This document shows, piece by piece, positions 8,869 through 19,000 of a stretch of DNA of 64,000 nt. The notes below the pieces were generated by a model. It was not told the DNA's origin. It made no database searches and was given only the letters and a program-made list of their open reading frames with translations. This stretch comes from Vibrio sp. S9_S30 (GTDB lineage Bacteria > Pseudomonadota > Gammaproteobacteria > Enterobacterales > Vibrionaceae), in NCBI RefSeq assembly GCF_014694455.1, contig NZ_JAAUWT010000006.1, positions 124,001 to 188,000 on the forward strand, read 5' to 3'. Within the stretch, counting starts at the first letter, position 1, and every line of letters starts with the position of its first letter. The position numbers and the translations under genes were made by a program.

Positions 8869-9163
8869 TTGTTATTCTTTTCTGTTACTTTCCTTATTAG
8901 CTAACTTTTTTGCTCCCTAATTCATTATAGTTATATTTAATGACTATAAAATATAATCATTGCTTACAAAGAGTTATTTGAGAGTTTTGCTAACCCAGCG
9001 CATTTATGCAATGTAACTCGTTACAATCTGTACCAAACTTAACCTTGATGGTGAAATAGAAAATTTAAATATATAAAAGTTAGTAGGCTGTCGTTAATTT
9101 CTATCTTTGAGGATACACGCTATTGATAGGTGTAAATAATGATAAATCTAATAAGGTTATAAA

Positions 9164-11476
9164 ATGAAGATCGCAACTAAAATTATTCTTGCTTGTTCTT
9201 CCTTGTGTGCGATTGGGGTTATTGTAAGCGGGAACTTCGTAGCCTGGAGAGCATCGGATTTATCCGAACAAGCTATTTACGATAGAGCTGTTAGCCAATT
9301 AATTTCAGTCCGAGAGATAAAAAAGCGGGAAATAGAAAGGTACTTTGAACAGATCCAGCTTCAGCTGAATACGGTAGCAGATGACCTCTCGACTCAAGCG
9401 GCAATAAAAGACTTTACTTTAGCGTTCAAAGAATACCCAAAAGAGAAGGTGAGTTCTGCAGATATTAATTCGCTTAAAAATTATTACAGCAATGAATTTG
9501 GGCAAACCTACCGAAAGAGTAACGATAATCAGTCGGGGGGTGAGTTAACCCGTTTGGGTCAGCTAGGCGATGTAGCTACAGCGCTTCAGGCTCGCTATAT
9601 TGGTGTTAACCCTAACGCTCTTGGCGAAAAACACCTTTTGAAATCAGATTCTTTGAATACCGATTATGACAAAGCTCATCGCTTGTATCACCCGTCCCTC
9701 AAACATTTTCTTGAATCGTTTGGGTATTACGATATTTTTTTGGTAGACAATCAAGGAAACATTATTTATTCCGTCTTTAAGGAACTGGACTACGCGACCA
9801 ATCTTCTCTCTGGACCCTATAAGAACAGCGGTCTAGCAGAAGCGTTTAATGGTGCTAAGTCAAAAGCTAAGAACGATTTTTTCCTTGTTGACTTTAAACC
9901 ATACTATCCGTCCTATGAAGCGGCGGCATCGTTTATGGCTGCTCCCGTCTTCGAAAATGATGAAAGGCTTGGGGTCGTGGTTTTTCAAATGCCGGTTGAC
10001 GCCATTAATCAAATCATGACCTACGATGGCAAGTGGGCAGAGGCGGGGTTAGGTTTGAGTGGTGAAACGTATCTGGTGGGGCAAGATGGTCTGCTGCGAA
10101 GTCAACCCCGTTTTCTACTAGAGGATAAGCAAGGGTATCTTAACGCTCTGACGTCCGCTGGTGTTTCGCCACAAGTTGTTTCATCAATCAGTAGTAAAGG
10201 CAGCGCCATTGGTCGTCAAACGGTTGACACACCAGCAAGCCAAGCGGCGCTAAGTGGGCGAGTGGGCAGCGATATTATCTTGGATTACCGTAACGTTTCT
10301 GTTTTGTCGGCATACTCCTCTGTTACCGTGGCTGGGCTAAAATGGGCGATCCTCAGTGAAATTGACGAAGAAGAAGCGATGGAGGATCTGAGCCGTTTAA
10401 ACCATGCGGTCTTTACGGCTGTGGGCATTAGCACCGTTATGTTAATCATTCTGGCTGCGATAGGTGCGTCACTAGTCGGAGGGGGCATCACCCGCCCCAT
10501 TAAAGCCGCTGCACGGCAAATTTCTCATATCAGCGATTCTAAGGATTTGACCGCAAGGCTTGAAAATAATGGCAAAGACGAGATGTCGGATCTTGCCAAG
10601 GCATTGAATGAATTGTTTGAGCAGTTGCAAGGCATCATTAAGGAATTCAGCGGGGCAACCAATGAGTTGAGCGAAAACAGTCAAAGAATGTCCATTGCTA
10701 TGAAGGACACGCGCAATGCGGTTCATGAGCAACACAACAAATCTGACTCAGTGGCCACAGCGGTAAATGAAATGAGCGCGTCAGTGTCTGAAGTGGCGCA
10801 GTTTGCTAGCCGAGCGGCAGAGTTCGTTAAAAACGCCAATGATACCGGACAGCAGAGCGCATCGATTGGGCGTGCACTAGGCAACGAGATGGGGCAATTG
10901 GCCGATCAAATGCAGCAAGCCAATCAAGCCATTGAAAGGCTTCTTAAGGAGAGCGGCTCTATCGGGGAAGTGCTTGATGTTATTCAGTCTATTGCCGAAC
11001 AAACGAACCTATTGGCTCTGAACGCGGCGATTGAAGCCGCACGAGCCGGAGAACAAGGAAGAGGCTTTGCCGTCGTAGCCGATGAAGTTCGTTCTTTAGC
11101 AAGCAGAACTCAAGCCTCAACGGAAGAAATTCGTGGCAAAATTGAAGCTTTGCAAGGGGAAACGCAAGCCGTGGCAGACGGCATCACTAACGCGAACTCG
11201 TCCGTAACGAGAGGGACAGAAAGTTGTCGTCAAAATACGGATATGCTTGATCAAATCACGAAGATGCTGACCGAGCTGAACGATATGAACTTGCAGATTG
11301 CAACGGCGGCGAATGAACAATCCTCTGTCACGGATGAAATCAGTAGCAGCATCACATCCATTGCCGATGCATCAATGCAGATATCAACTCAGACCAATGA
11401 AATAGATGGCGTTGTTTCTGGGTTATCAGACCAAGCCACGGCGTTAAATAAGAAAGTTGGGCAGTTCCGGTATTAA
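9164..11476 (+). CDS. Methyl-accepting chemotaxis protein with periplasmic dCache-type sensor
   Basis: A 770-residue transmembrane chemoreceptor that reports ligand binding to CheA/CheW. Order: a membrane span at about residues 7-28; a large periplasmic region of about 380 residues with Cache-like strands ([31 protein letters not shown]); a second span about 414-438; a HAMP linker ([18 protein letters not shown]); and the cytoplasmic signalling hairpin. Its tip [20 protein letters not shown] is intact. No CheR-binding pentapeptide is seen at the C-terminus, so it may depend on other receptors for adaptation. The ligand is unknown. It is a single-gene unit followed by a terminator. Confidence 0.93.
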   Translation: MKIATKIILACSSLCAIGVIVSGNFVAWRASDLSEQAIYDRAVSQLISVREIKKREIERYFEQIQLQLNTVADDLSTQAAIKDFTLAFKEYPKEKVSSADINSLKNYYSNEFGQTYRKSNDNQSGGELTRLGQLGDVATALQARYIGVNPNALGEKHLLKSDSLNTDYDKAHRLYHPSLKHFLESFGYYDIFLVDNQGNIIYSVFKELDYATNLLSGPYKNSGLAEAFNGAKSKAKNDFFLVDFKPYYPSYEAAASFMAAPVFENDERLGVVVFQMPVDAINQIMTYDGKWAEAGLGLSGETYLVGQDGLLRSQPRFLLEDKQGYLNALTSAGVSPQVVSSISSKGSAIGRQTVDTPASQAALSGRVGSDIILDYRNVSVLSAYSSVTVAGLKWAILSEIDEEEAMEDLSRLNHAVFTAVGISTVMLIILAAIGASLVGGGITRPIKAAARQISHISDSKDLTARLENNGKDEMSDLAKALNELFEQLQGIIKEFSGATNELSENSQRMSIAMKDTRNAVHEQHNKSDSVATAVNEMSASVSEVAQFASRAAEFVKNANDTGQQSASIGRALGNEMGQLADQMQQANQAIERLLKESGSIGEVLDVIQSIAEQTNLLALNAAIEAARAGEQGRGFAVVADEVRSLASRTQASTEEIRGKIEALQGETQAVADGITNANSSVTRGTESCRQNTDMLDQITKMLTELNDMNLQIATAANEQSSVTDEISSSITSIADASMQISTQTNEIDGVVSGLSDQATALNKKVGQFRY

Positions 11477-11492
11477 ACGTCTTTATCAATGA

Positions 11493-11527
11493 GAAAAGCG
11501 GTGCCGATAACACAGCACCGCTTTTTT
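11493..11527 (+). terminator. Rho-independent terminator after the chemoreceptor
   Basis: AAAGCGGTGC and GCACCGCTTT form a 10-bp stem with a loop of about 10 nt, followed by a T-tract. Confidence 0.85.
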
Positions 11528-11557
11528 GTATCCCGATGCCCCTATCCTTGAGTGCTT

Positions 11558-11634
11558 TCAATTCCATTCAATCGCAAAGAATTTGGCAAAAGTGGAACAT
11601 TCTTCCACTGAATGGAAAGATTTGAATGGAATCA
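11558..11634. repeat. Nested inverted repeats
   Basis: Outer arms at 11558-11573 and 11619-11634 (each containing TTCCATTCAA or its complement) match at 14 of 16 positions. Inside them AGTGGAA...TTCCACT (11591-11609) forms a second hairpin. It lies between the chemoreceptor terminator and the 3' end of the diguanylate cyclase gene. Function is unknown. Confidence 0.5.
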
Positions 11635-11701
11635 GATGATCGAGCCATGGGTTTCGTACTTTGAGAAAGGTGGAAATAGCGACTGAACGAGGGTCAGAGC
11701 C

Positions 11702-12787
11702 CTAAGCGGCATCATCAAAGAAGTCATAACAATTACCGCCATTAGACTTTGCCAGATACATTGCAATGTCAGCAGCTTTCAAAATATCGACCCAAGAATC
11801 TTGGTATTCGCTGTCGAGACAGACACCAATGCTGACACCCACTTTACAGTCGATTGAACCGACACATATAGGCTTAGAGAGAGTTTTAATAATGCTCTCG
11901 GGTAGCATTTGAGGCTCTTCTTGGCTATGTCGAATAATGGCAAATTCGTCGCCACCTAGACGCGCAATAAAGTCTGTTTCACCGCATGTTTCTTTGAGCC
12001 GAGCGCTGATTTTCTTCAATAAATGATCGCCAACATCGTGTCCATAAGTGTCGTTGACGAGTTTGAATCCGTCGAGGTCCAATAATAATACTGAAAACTG
12101 AGCTTGATTCTGGCGTTTCAATTTAATGAGTTCGTTTTGCAAAGCGGCTCGGTTTGCTAGCCCAGTTAAAGAGTCATGATAGGCTAAATGGCTTATTTTT
12201 TGGCGGTCTTTCAATGTTACATACAATAGAAAACCGCCACATAGTGCTAATCCAGCGTAGCTGTATCCCATAATGCTGTTCAAACGAACCAATTCATAAT
12301 CGCGTAGGTAATTATTCTCTGCCACCCGCTGGAATTCTTGGTTCATCAATGTGTTAATGGTTTCAGCAGTATGTTGCCCCGTCGCCAAATATTGCGAAAA
12401 ATGAATTTCATCGAATGAATCAGAGGTTGGGTCCAGTACTTTAAATGACTCAAAAGTACTCACAATAATCTCTATACGCCCATGTTGCTCCTTCAGGTTA
12501 GCCGATTCTGACCCGCTTAATAGAATTTCAAAAGCCGACCAAGTTAGGTCATAGCTGGAAATGAGCTCGTTAATATTGGCCAAATCTCTGAAATAATCTT
12601 CAGCGGTCGTCAAATATTGTTGATGAAGCAGCATAAGTTGAACCAGTGCGCGACCTGTAGAGTGTTCATTTACTGCTAACAGGTCTAAGCTTTTCACTAT
12701 TTGGCTTACGCTAACTATTGCACATAACAAAAAAAGCACCGCTACAACTATCAATATTGGTGTTTGAAAACGGCTGGGTAGCGGCAT
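11702..12787 (-). CDS. Membrane-bound diguanylate cyclase (GGDEF)
   Basis: A 361-residue protein expected to make cyclic di-GMP from two GTP. One membrane span lies at about residues 8-28 and another at about 173-190, enclosing a ~145-residue periplasmic helical region. A GGDEF domain follows with the intact motif RLGGDEFAII. The inhibitory site is absent: the RxxD position reads GETD. The ATG at 12787 is chosen because AAGGA lies 9 bases upstream. The stop of the upstream gene is two bases before it, so the two are one operon. The upstream partner is periplasmic, suggesting it gates this enzyme through the periplasmic region. Confidence 0.88.
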   Translation of the reverse strand: MPLPSRFQTPILIVVAVLFLLCAIVSVSQIVKSLDLLAVNEHSTGRALVQLMLLHQQYLTTAEDYFRDLANINELISSYDLTWSAFEILLSGSESANLKEQHGRIEIIVSTFESFKVLDPTSDSFDEIHFSQYLATGQHTAETINTLMNQEFQRVAENNYLRDYELVRLNSIMGYSYAGLALCGGFLLYVTLKDRQKISHLAYHDSLTGLANRAALQNELIKLKRQNQAQFSVLLLDLDGFKLVNDTYGHDVGDHLLKKISARLKETCGETDFIARLGGDEFAIIRHSQEEPQMLPESIIKTLSKPICVGSIDCKVGVSIGVCLDSEYQDSWVDILKAADIAMYLAKSNGGNCYDFFDDAA

Positions 12788-12789
12788 TA

Positions 12790-13281
12790 TCAAGGTTCCT
12801 TAGCAAGTACTTCGACATTAATTAGCTGCCAGACCATATAGTCGTTAAATATTTGAGATTGAAGTTCTTTATAATGGTCCTTTGGCAAGATAACCCACAA
12901 CGGTCCTTTTCCTCGAACCGACATTTCTTTACCATTATCTTCCCAAGCTAATATGGGGTTGAATTGGCGAATCCGTTCAAAATCCACCGTAACTTGGTAT
13001 TTGTCGAGTGCTTTTAATGTCAACCATGAACCTTTGGCTTTGGCATCCGTTAAAATGTCTTCTAGCTTTGGTCCTTTATAAGAGTGGGCTTCATTCGTCC
13101 ATGGGGTATTAGTTGTAATCAAAAACTGAGGAAATGATTTGATCTTTTCTAACGTATAATTGACAGGCTTTTCTACTTCGCCAGTGACCGTTAAAATTTC
13201 ATTTTTACTTTGTGCAGAGCTAAGTCCTGAAAAAATAAGTAAAAGTAAAAGACCGAACATGTTTTTAAGTATGACGCTCAT
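12790..13281 (-). CDS. Secreted molybdopterin-binding-fold protein (sulfite-oxidase-like domain)
   Basis: A 163-residue protein with a signal peptide (cleavage near SSAQS, residue 24). The mature part resembles a truncated oxidoreductase molybdopterin-binding domain: LTVTGEVEKPVNYTLEKIKSFPQF, YKGPKLEDIL, KALDKYQVTVDFERI and GKGPLWVILP. The cysteine that ligates molybdenum in true sulfite oxidases is absent, so enzymatic activity is doubtful. GGAGG lies 5 bases before the start. It is the first gene of a two-gene operon with a membrane diguanylate cyclase, so a sensory role, feeding a periplasmic signal to the cyclase, is more likely than catalysis. Confidence 0.7.
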   Translation of the reverse strand: MSVILKNMFGLLLLLIFSGLSSAQSKNEILTVTGEVEKPVNYTLEKIKSFPQFLITTNTPWTNEAHSYKGPKLEDILTDAKAKGSWLTLKALDKYQVTVDFERIRQFNPILAWEDNGKEMSVRGKGPLWVILPKDHYKELQSQIFNDYMVWQLINVEVLAKEP

Positions 13282-13860
13282 ATTTCCTCCATTAAAGAAT
13301 GTAAAAACCGTAAGTAAATGACCAACGAATTTATTATATTAAGATCAAGTTTCGTTTGAATGCATGAGTTTTGATATTTATCTAATAACAAAGAATAGCA
13401 TACGGCTATCTGATTGTGTTGAACTATACATATATTTGATGAAATGTAAAAATTGTTAGGAGAGGTGGAAACTCAAGTGAGTCATACAAGTTTTTAATAA
13501 TCAGCTCATTATTTCTTATTAACAACAATGAGCACGATCCAAAGAAGGTTATCTATCGTGCGGAAATAAGATTTTCATTGCAGAGATGAGAACGATAATT
13601 GACATATACGCATATTATTCAACGTGTATTTATGAGTTATTCACTAAGTTAACCTATAGTTAGAGGCAAGAATTAAAGTACCGAGTGATGAGCTTTGAAG
13701 CTGGTCACACATGAGTATGAAGTATTGAATTAATGAAGAATTGGAATCGACATCACTGATGGCTGAGTTAAAATCGTTGTCAGCGACATCGTGGTATTTA
13801 GTCCATCTCTTTTTTGGATTTTAATTTTTAGCTCAATTTGAAGAGGAAACACTCTCCTAG
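13282..13860. other. Long AT-rich divergent intergenic region
   Basis: 579 bp separates two divergent signalling operons. It must contain both promoters, but no clear -35/-10 pair, sigma-54 motif or operator was found with confidence. No ORF is supported. Confidence 0.5.
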
Positions 13861-16017
13861 ATGTATAAATTTTCACCTATTCTACGTTGGGTTATTCCAT
13901 TAGTAGTGGCGTTAATAGTGATGGCTAAAGCTCAGGGAGAGGAAGCACTCACAGCGAAAGAAAAGCTGTTTCTAGAGCAGTACCCCGTTTGGAAGGTGCA
14001 CTCAGAGGACTATTGGCCCCCATTCAATTATCGCGAATTTGGCGAGAGGAAAGGCTATGCGACAGAATTAGTACTGTTGCTGGCTCAGCAGGTTGGCGCA
14101 AAAGTTGAGTTTGTCGATGTAACCAGCTGGACAGAGGCACAAGACAAATTGAAGGCGAAAGAGCTCGATATCATTTCTAACATGACGCCGACGCCAGAAA
14201 GCAAGGAATTCGCCAAGTTCACAGACTCTAGAACGATTACCGTCACCAATGCACTCGTCTCAAGTGATACCATTAGTTCGATTACTCAGCTTTCCGATTT
14301 AACAGGAAAGTCGCTTGCGGTTGTGCAAGGGGCGGCGGAAATTCCTATTCTCCGAGAACATTATCCTGAGATCCGTCTGGTCGAAACTCAAAGCCCCCTG
14401 CATTCCATTGAAAAAGTCGTGAGTGGAGGCGTGTCGGCCGCACTTGATAGTGAACACGTTTTGCGTTTTTATCTAGAAAACTATATCGATTCGCCCCTTC
14501 GAGTGACGTCTCTTGCTGAACATGTCAACCTTGGTGTTTATTATCAAGCACTGGCTGTCCGAAATGATCGACCAGAACTCGCGACGATTCTTGATAAAGC
14601 GTATTTGTCATTGTCGCCTGAAACCATCCAATCGCTGAAACGTAAATGGCTGACGAACAATCAAACCAACAAAGTCAATGTGCTTAACTTGAGCCGAGGT
14701 GAGCGTACCTACCTGAATGAAAAGAAGGTCATACGCTATTGTACTCACCCTGATTTTCTGCCTATAGAGGGGAACTTGGATGGCAAAGCCCAAGGAATGA
14801 CTGGGGAGTATGTTCAGTATTTTGAGAAAAGTCTCGCCGTAAACTTCGAACACGTGTTAAGTGCAAGTTGGAAAGAATCCCTCCAATACATCGAAGCGGG
14901 TAAATGCGATGTGCTTACGTTAACCAGCCCAAACAAGTCCCGTTTGGATTATATGACCTTTACCCAACCTTATCTTTCTTTGCCTATTGCAGTGGCTATC
15001 CATGAGAGTACCCCTTACGCCGCCGAAATCAGTGCGTTGGGGGGGCGATATATTGGTTTTAACCAAAATCATGGTCTTGCTGATGAATTCCGTGAGCGGT
15101 ACTCCGAGATCAACTTTGTCCCGGTCGATTCAGCATTTGAAGGGCTTCAACTGGTCGAAAATAAAGAACTGTTTGGGTTTATCGGTGCCCTCCCAGTGTT
15201 GACCTACCATCTTCAAAACTATTTTCCAAACCTGATGATTGGAAGCCGAATGAATCAATCATTTCCGCTGAGTGTGGGTGTGAATAAATCTGAACAAGAA
15301 TTAGCGGGAATCCTCAATAAAGCCATAGACAAAATGGACATTCGTCTGCATTCCTCCATTTTGGATTCATGGGCACCAGTCAATTACAAACCCGTTAGCG
15401 ACAACCGGCTGGTTTGGGCGGTATTGGTTATCGGCTCTATTGCGGCGTGTGCGATGGGGTACAGTTACTACGTATTGCAAGTGAAATACCGCAAACTAGA
15501 AGAGCTGTCCACAAAAGATCAGCTCACAGGGTTGTATAACCGCTACACCATCGATACCGTTTTGGCAGAACAAGTCGCGCAATTTGGTTTTAGCCGTAAA
15601 CCCTTCAGCGTTATTCTCGGGGATATTGACCACTTTAAAGCGTTAAACGACCGCTACGGGCACCTAATTGGAGATCAAGCACTGGTGACCATATCCAGAG
15701 TGTTTGAAGAAAACATTTCTGATGCCGATTTAGTCGGGCGTTGGGGGGGAGAAGAGCTGCTCGTCATCTGTTCAGGAAAAACAGAAGAACAGGCGAAGGA
15801 CTTGGCTGAAACATTAAGACGCGCCATTAATGCGGAACCTTTTGAAGCGGGCATCATGAGCTGCAGTTTTGGTGTCGCACAATACTTTGCGAAGCTCTCC
15901 ATAACCGATTTAATGCAAAGAGCCGACCGAGCCTTATATCACTCCAAACGAATAGGGCGAAACACCGTTACAAGCCACACCGATCTTTACCGTCAATATA
16001 AAGATGATTCGACATGA
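13861..16017 (+). CDS. Diguanylate cyclase with two tandem periplasmic solute-binding (PBPb) domains
   Basis: A 718-residue membrane sensor. Order: a signal anchor at about 8-26; first SBP_bac_3 domain about 30-265 (WKVHSEDYWPPFNYRE...GYATELVLLLAQQVGAK); second SBP_bac_3 domain about 285-510 (IRYCTHPDFLPIEG...MTGEYVQYF); a membrane span about 520-540; and a GGDEF domain about 560-710. The active-site motif is GGEEL rather than GGDEF/GGEEF, a tolerated variant. The inhibitory RxxD is absent. Tandem PBPb domains usually bind amino acids or similar solutes. The 3' end overlaps codB by 4 bases (ATGA), so sensor and permease are co-expressed; the sensed ligand could be related to the permease substrate, but that is inference. 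Confidence 0.88.
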   Translation: MYKFSPILRWVIPLVVALIVMAKAQGEEALTAKEKLFLEQYPVWKVHSEDYWPPFNYREFGERKGYATELVLLLAQQVGAKVEFVDVTSWTEAQDKLKAKELDIISNMTPTPESKEFAKFTDSRTITVTNALVSSDTISSITQLSDLTGKSLAVVQGAAEIPILREHYPEIRLVETQSPLHSIEKVVSGGVSAALDSEHVLRFYLENYIDSPLRVTSLAEHVNLGVYYQALAVRNDRPELATILDKAYLSLSPETIQSLKRKWLTNNQTNKVNVLNLSRGERTYLNEKKVIRYCTHPDFLPIEGNLDGKAQGMTGEYVQYFEKSLAVNFEHVLSASWKESLQYIEAGKCDVLTLTSPNKSRLDYMTFTQPYLSLPIAVAIHESTPYAAEISALGGRYIGFNQNHGLADEFRERYSEINFVPVDSAFEGLQLVENKELFGFIGALPVLTYHLQNYFPNLMIGSRMNQSFPLSVGVNKSEQELAGILNKAIDKMDIRLHSSILDSWAPVNYKPVSDNRLVWAVLVIGSIAACAMGYSYYVLQVKYRKLEELSTKDQLTGLYNRYTIDTVLAEQVAQFGFSRKPFSVILGDIDHFKALNDRYGHLIGDQALVTISRVFEENISDADLVGRWGGEELLVICSGKTEEQAKDLAETLRRAINAEPFEAGIMSCSFGVAQYFAKLSITDLMQRADRALYHSKRIGRNTVTSHTDLYRQYKDDST

Positions 16018-17252
16018 TTTTTGATGAAAATTATAGCCTCCGTCCGGTTCCTTATTATGCGAGAAAGCGAACACTGGCTTTAGGTCTGGTACTGGTTGGG
16101 CTCACGCTTTTTTCTGCTAGCATGCAAGCCGGCGGTGTGGTTTGGAGTGGATTATCAACGTCAGACTTTATCTGGGTCGTTTTCGCTGGCAATGTTATGT
16201 TGGCTTTGTACGCAGGGCTGTTAGGTTACATAGGTTCAACCACCGGTCTCTCAACTCACTTGTTGACTCACTTTTCATTTGGTCACAAAGGTTCCTGGCT
16301 CCCTTCACTTATATTGGGCGGCACACAAGTTGGTTGGTTTGGCGTGGGCGTAGCGATGTTTGCCATCCCGGTGAGTAAAGCCATTGGAGTGGATGTGCGC
16401 ATATTGATTACGGTGGGTGGTTTGCTGATGGTGAGCACCGCTTATTTTGGTATTTCGGCACTCGTATTCCTCTCGGCTATCGCGGTTCCATCGATCTTAC
16501 TGTTCGGCGGCTATTCCGTATTGTGTGCGCTTGACACGTTTACGGTGGGTGCGCTTTATGGTGAATTGAGTTCTATCCCTAGCAAATTGAGCACAACAGA
16601 AGCATTGACCATAGTGGTGGGGACATTCATCAGTGCCGCTACGTTAACGGCAGACTTTGCGAGGTTTGCTAAAAACCATAAAAAAGCCCTGTTCGTTACT
16701 GTATTAGCGTTCTTGTTTGGTAATTCGGTTATGTTTGTGTTTGGTGCATTAAGTAGCTCTAGCATTGGTTATGCTGACTTGTTTGATGCAATGCTTGCAC
16801 AGGGGTTGTTAATTCCTGCCATTGTCGTTTTAGGTCTGAATGTATGGACGACGAATGATAACGCTTTGTATGTTTCAGGGTTGGCCTTTTCGAACATCAC
16901 GCAGTTACCTAGCCACCGTTTGTCGGTGCTAAATGGATTGCTTGGCACTTTATTTGCGCTTTGGCTTTATGAGCATTTTATCGAATGGTTGCACTTTCTG
17001 TCGCTCGCCATTCCCCCTATTGGTGGTGTGATCATTGCCGACTTTTTAATGCGGCGTCACCAATATCAAGACTACACGGGTATTGAGTTTCGGGAAGTGA
17101 ATTGGTTTGGTATTTATGCCTTTGTGGCGGGCATTGCCGGAGGCGCTTTTTTACCCGGTGTGGTTCCCGTGAATGCCGTAATCATAGCGATGTTGTCCTA
17201 CTGGATGCTACATTTGAAACCTGTGAAAGTAGCCATTTCCAGAGTGTCATGA
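16014..17252 (+). CDS. codB: Cytosine permease CodB (NCS1 family)
   Basis: A 412-residue transporter that closely follows E. coli CodB along its whole length, for example LTFFSAS-like LTLFSASMQAGG, GSWLPSLILGGTQVGWFGVGVAMFAIPV, FISAATLTADFARF and VWTTNDNALYVSGL. These residues line the substrate path in NCS1 nucleobase transporters. About 12 membrane spans are predicted. No cytosine deaminase gene (codA) is adjacent, which is unusual. Instead it sits between the double-PBP diguanylate cyclase (4-base overlap) and a sigma-54 response regulator 41 bp downstream. Cytosine is the best guess for substrate, but other nucleobases are possible. Confidence 0.87.
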   Translation: MIFDENYSLRPVPYYARKRTLALGLVLVGLTLFSASMQAGGVVWSGLSTSDFIWVVFAGNVMLALYAGLLGYIGSTTGLSTHLLTHFSFGHKGSWLPSLILGGTQVGWFGVGVAMFAIPVSKAIGVDVRILITVGGLLMVSTAYFGISALVFLSAIAVPSILLFGGYSVLCALDTFTVGALYGELSSIPSKLSTTEALTIVVGTFISAATLTADFARFAKNHKKALFVTVLAFLFGNSVMFVFGALSSSSIGYADLFDAMLAQGLLIPAIVVLGLNVWTTNDNALYVSGLAFSNITQLPSHRLSVLNGLLGTLFALWLYEHFIEWLHFLSLAIPPIGGVIIADFLMRRHQYQDYTGIEFREVNWFGIYAFVAGIAGGAFLPGVVPVNAVIIAMLSYWMLHLKPVKVAISRVS

Positions 17253-17293
17253 TCACAGGTTCAAGATTCAGACAATAAAAGGCAGTATTCAGA

Positions 17294-18634
17294 ATGGATT
17301 CTCAAATCGTATTGATTGAAGACGACGATATCGTTCGCCAAGCAACCAGCCAATGGCTGCAACTAGCGGGTTTTTCCGTAACAGAATATGGTGATGGCAC
17401 ATCGGCAATCGAAGGCATTTCGCCCTCCTTTTCAGGCGTTATTGTCAGCGATGTGCGGTTGCCTGATTACGATGGTTTGGCCTTAATGAACGCCCTGTTG
17501 AACAGAATACCCTCAGTGCCTATTGTGTTGGTGACGGGGCATGGTGATGTCGGCATGGCAGTCAAAGCGCTGCGTGATGGCGCGTTCGATTTCCTCGAAA
17601 AACCGTTTGATCCAGATCGCTTGGTCGATACGGTGAGTCACGCCTTTTCTTCGCTGCAAGCTCATCAAGAAAGCCAGCAAAGGCTTGATTATTTGGATCA
17701 GTTAGACGGGCTAGAACAAGTTCTGATTGGGCAAAGTGACGTTATGGTGAACTTGCGCCAGCAACTGGCAAAAATAGCGATGATGGATACAAACGTCATT
17801 ATTTATGGTGAAACTGGGTGCGGCAAAGAGTTGGTGGCGAATTGCCTGCATAAACTCAGCACGCGGGCCGTTCACCGTTTTGTGCCCATCAACTGTTCGG
17901 CCATTCCTGAAAACTTGTTTGAAAGTGAGCTGTTTGGTCATGAAGCGGGCGCATTTACGGGTGCAGGTAAACAACGAATTGGCAAGTTAGAGTATGCCGA
18001 CAAAGGCACTGTGTTTCTGGATGAAATAGAAAGTATGCCTCTGTCGATGCAAGTAAAAGTGCTCCGAACATTGCAAGAACATACCGTCGAGAGAGTGGGG
18101 GCAAATAACCCTATTCAAATCAACCTTCGAGTGGTTGCGGCAGCGAAAGACAATCTGTTTGACCACCCCAATTTTCGTCAAGATCTCTATTATCGGCTGA
18201 ATGTGGCGCAGCTTACGCTTCCACCGCTTAGGGAGCGCGATAAAGACGTGGTCATTTTGTTTGAGCACTATACTCGTCAGGCGAACTCGAAATGCCGACC
18301 TGCGACGCTCAGTGATAAACAGACGATGTTGAGTTACCGTTGGCCGGGTAACGTACGTGAATTACGAAATGTGGCGACCCGGTTTGCGCATGATGATCTT
18401 TCGGTAGCGGATATCTTGTCTGAGTCGGCGACGCTGTCTTCAGAGCCAGTCATCAACACCTTATCTCTTGCGACACAAGTGCATAATTTTGAACGAAAAG
18501 TGATCGATAAATCCCTACGCGAACACAAGGGGAACATCACCCAAGTGATGGCTGAACTGGATCTGCCAAGACGGACACTGAATCAGAAAATGCAAAAATA
18601 CGGTTTAAGCCGACAGGATTACCTTTCTAAATAA
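17294..18634 (+). CDS. Sigma-54-dependent response regulator, DctD-like
   Basis: A 446-residue NtrC-type activator. Receiver domain residues 1-120 with phospho-acceptor Asp53 (VSDVRLPDYDG) and KPF near 104. AAA+ domain from about 145 with Walker A GETGCGKE (172-179), the sigma-54 contact loop GAFTGA, Walker B GTVFLDEI and the arginine-rich RPATLS...WPGNVRELRN region. A Fis-type helix-turn-helix at the C-terminus (LDLPRRTLNQKMQKYGL). It overlaps no neighbour but follows codB by 41 bp. The nearby sigma-54 promoter with three upstream dyads before the TAXI transporter is the obvious target, and the convergent kinase gene ending at 22350 is the likely partner. Confidence 0.93.
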   Translation: MDSQIVLIEDDDIVRQATSQWLQLAGFSVTEYGDGTSAIEGISPSFSGVIVSDVRLPDYDGLALMNALLNRIPSVPIVLVTGHGDVGMAVKALRDGAFDFLEKPFDPDRLVDTVSHAFSSLQAHQESQQRLDYLDQLDGLEQVLIGQSDVMVNLRQQLAKIAMMDTNVIIYGETGCGKELVANCLHKLSTRAVHRFVPINCSAIPENLFESELFGHEAGAFTGAGKQRIGKLEYADKGTVFLDEIESMPLSMQVKVLRTLQEHTVERVGANNPIQINLRVVAAAKDNLFDHPNFRQDLYYRLNVAQLTLPPLRERDKDVVILFEHYTRQANSKCRPATLSDKQTMLSYRWPGNVRELRNVATRFAHDDLSVADILSESATLSSEPVINTLSLATQVHNFERKVIDKSLREHKGNITQVMAELDLPRRTLNQKMQKYGLSRQDYLSK

Positions 18635-18691
18635 CCGCTTTCTCGACCTGAAAAAGACACCCTACACCTAAGGCCATTTGAGTCTATTTAA

Positions 18692-18844
18692 CATGAGCGA
18701 AATTTTGCCGATCGTTTGGTGGAATAAGGCTCAAAGGTCAGATAATTCATTTCAAGCCATAGTTAACAAAGAATTTACATAAAATTCGATGAGCAAGATT
18801 TTGCTCATCGAATTTCACTCAAATAAGCGAAATTTTGCTCATTT
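18692..18844 (+). promoter_or_regulatory. Three upstream activator sites for a sigma-54 regulator
   Basis: Three related dyads with consensus ATGAGCRARATTTTGCTCAT lie at about 18692-18711, 18787-18810 and 18822-18844. The middle one is almost perfectly symmetric; the first and third share the 13-mer AGCGAAATTTTGC. Sites two and three are about 35 bp apart, close to three helical turns. They lie upstream of a sigma-54 promoter and immediately downstream of a sigma-54 response regulator gene, fitting enhancer sites for that regulator. Confidence 0.72.
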
Positions 18845-18890
18845 AGAGGTGGGCTTGAATTGAATTGTAATGAAAACAAAAGGTTAAGTT

Positions 18891-18907
18891 TTGGCTCGTA
18901 TGTTGCA
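18891..18907 (+). promoter_or_regulatory. Sigma-54 promoter of the TAXI transporter
   Basis: TTGGCTCGTATGTTGCA has the invariant GG at -24 and GC at -12 separated by exactly 10 bases, with TTGCA at -12 matching consensus. It lies about 94 bp before the TAXI binding-protein start. Confidence 0.8.
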
Positions 18908-19000
18908 GTAGGGAATGGAGACAACAAAAGCTCACAGGATTCAATTAAGCCACTGTGTTTGAATGAAAAGGTGAGTCAATAACTCTACATGGAGCGTAAC

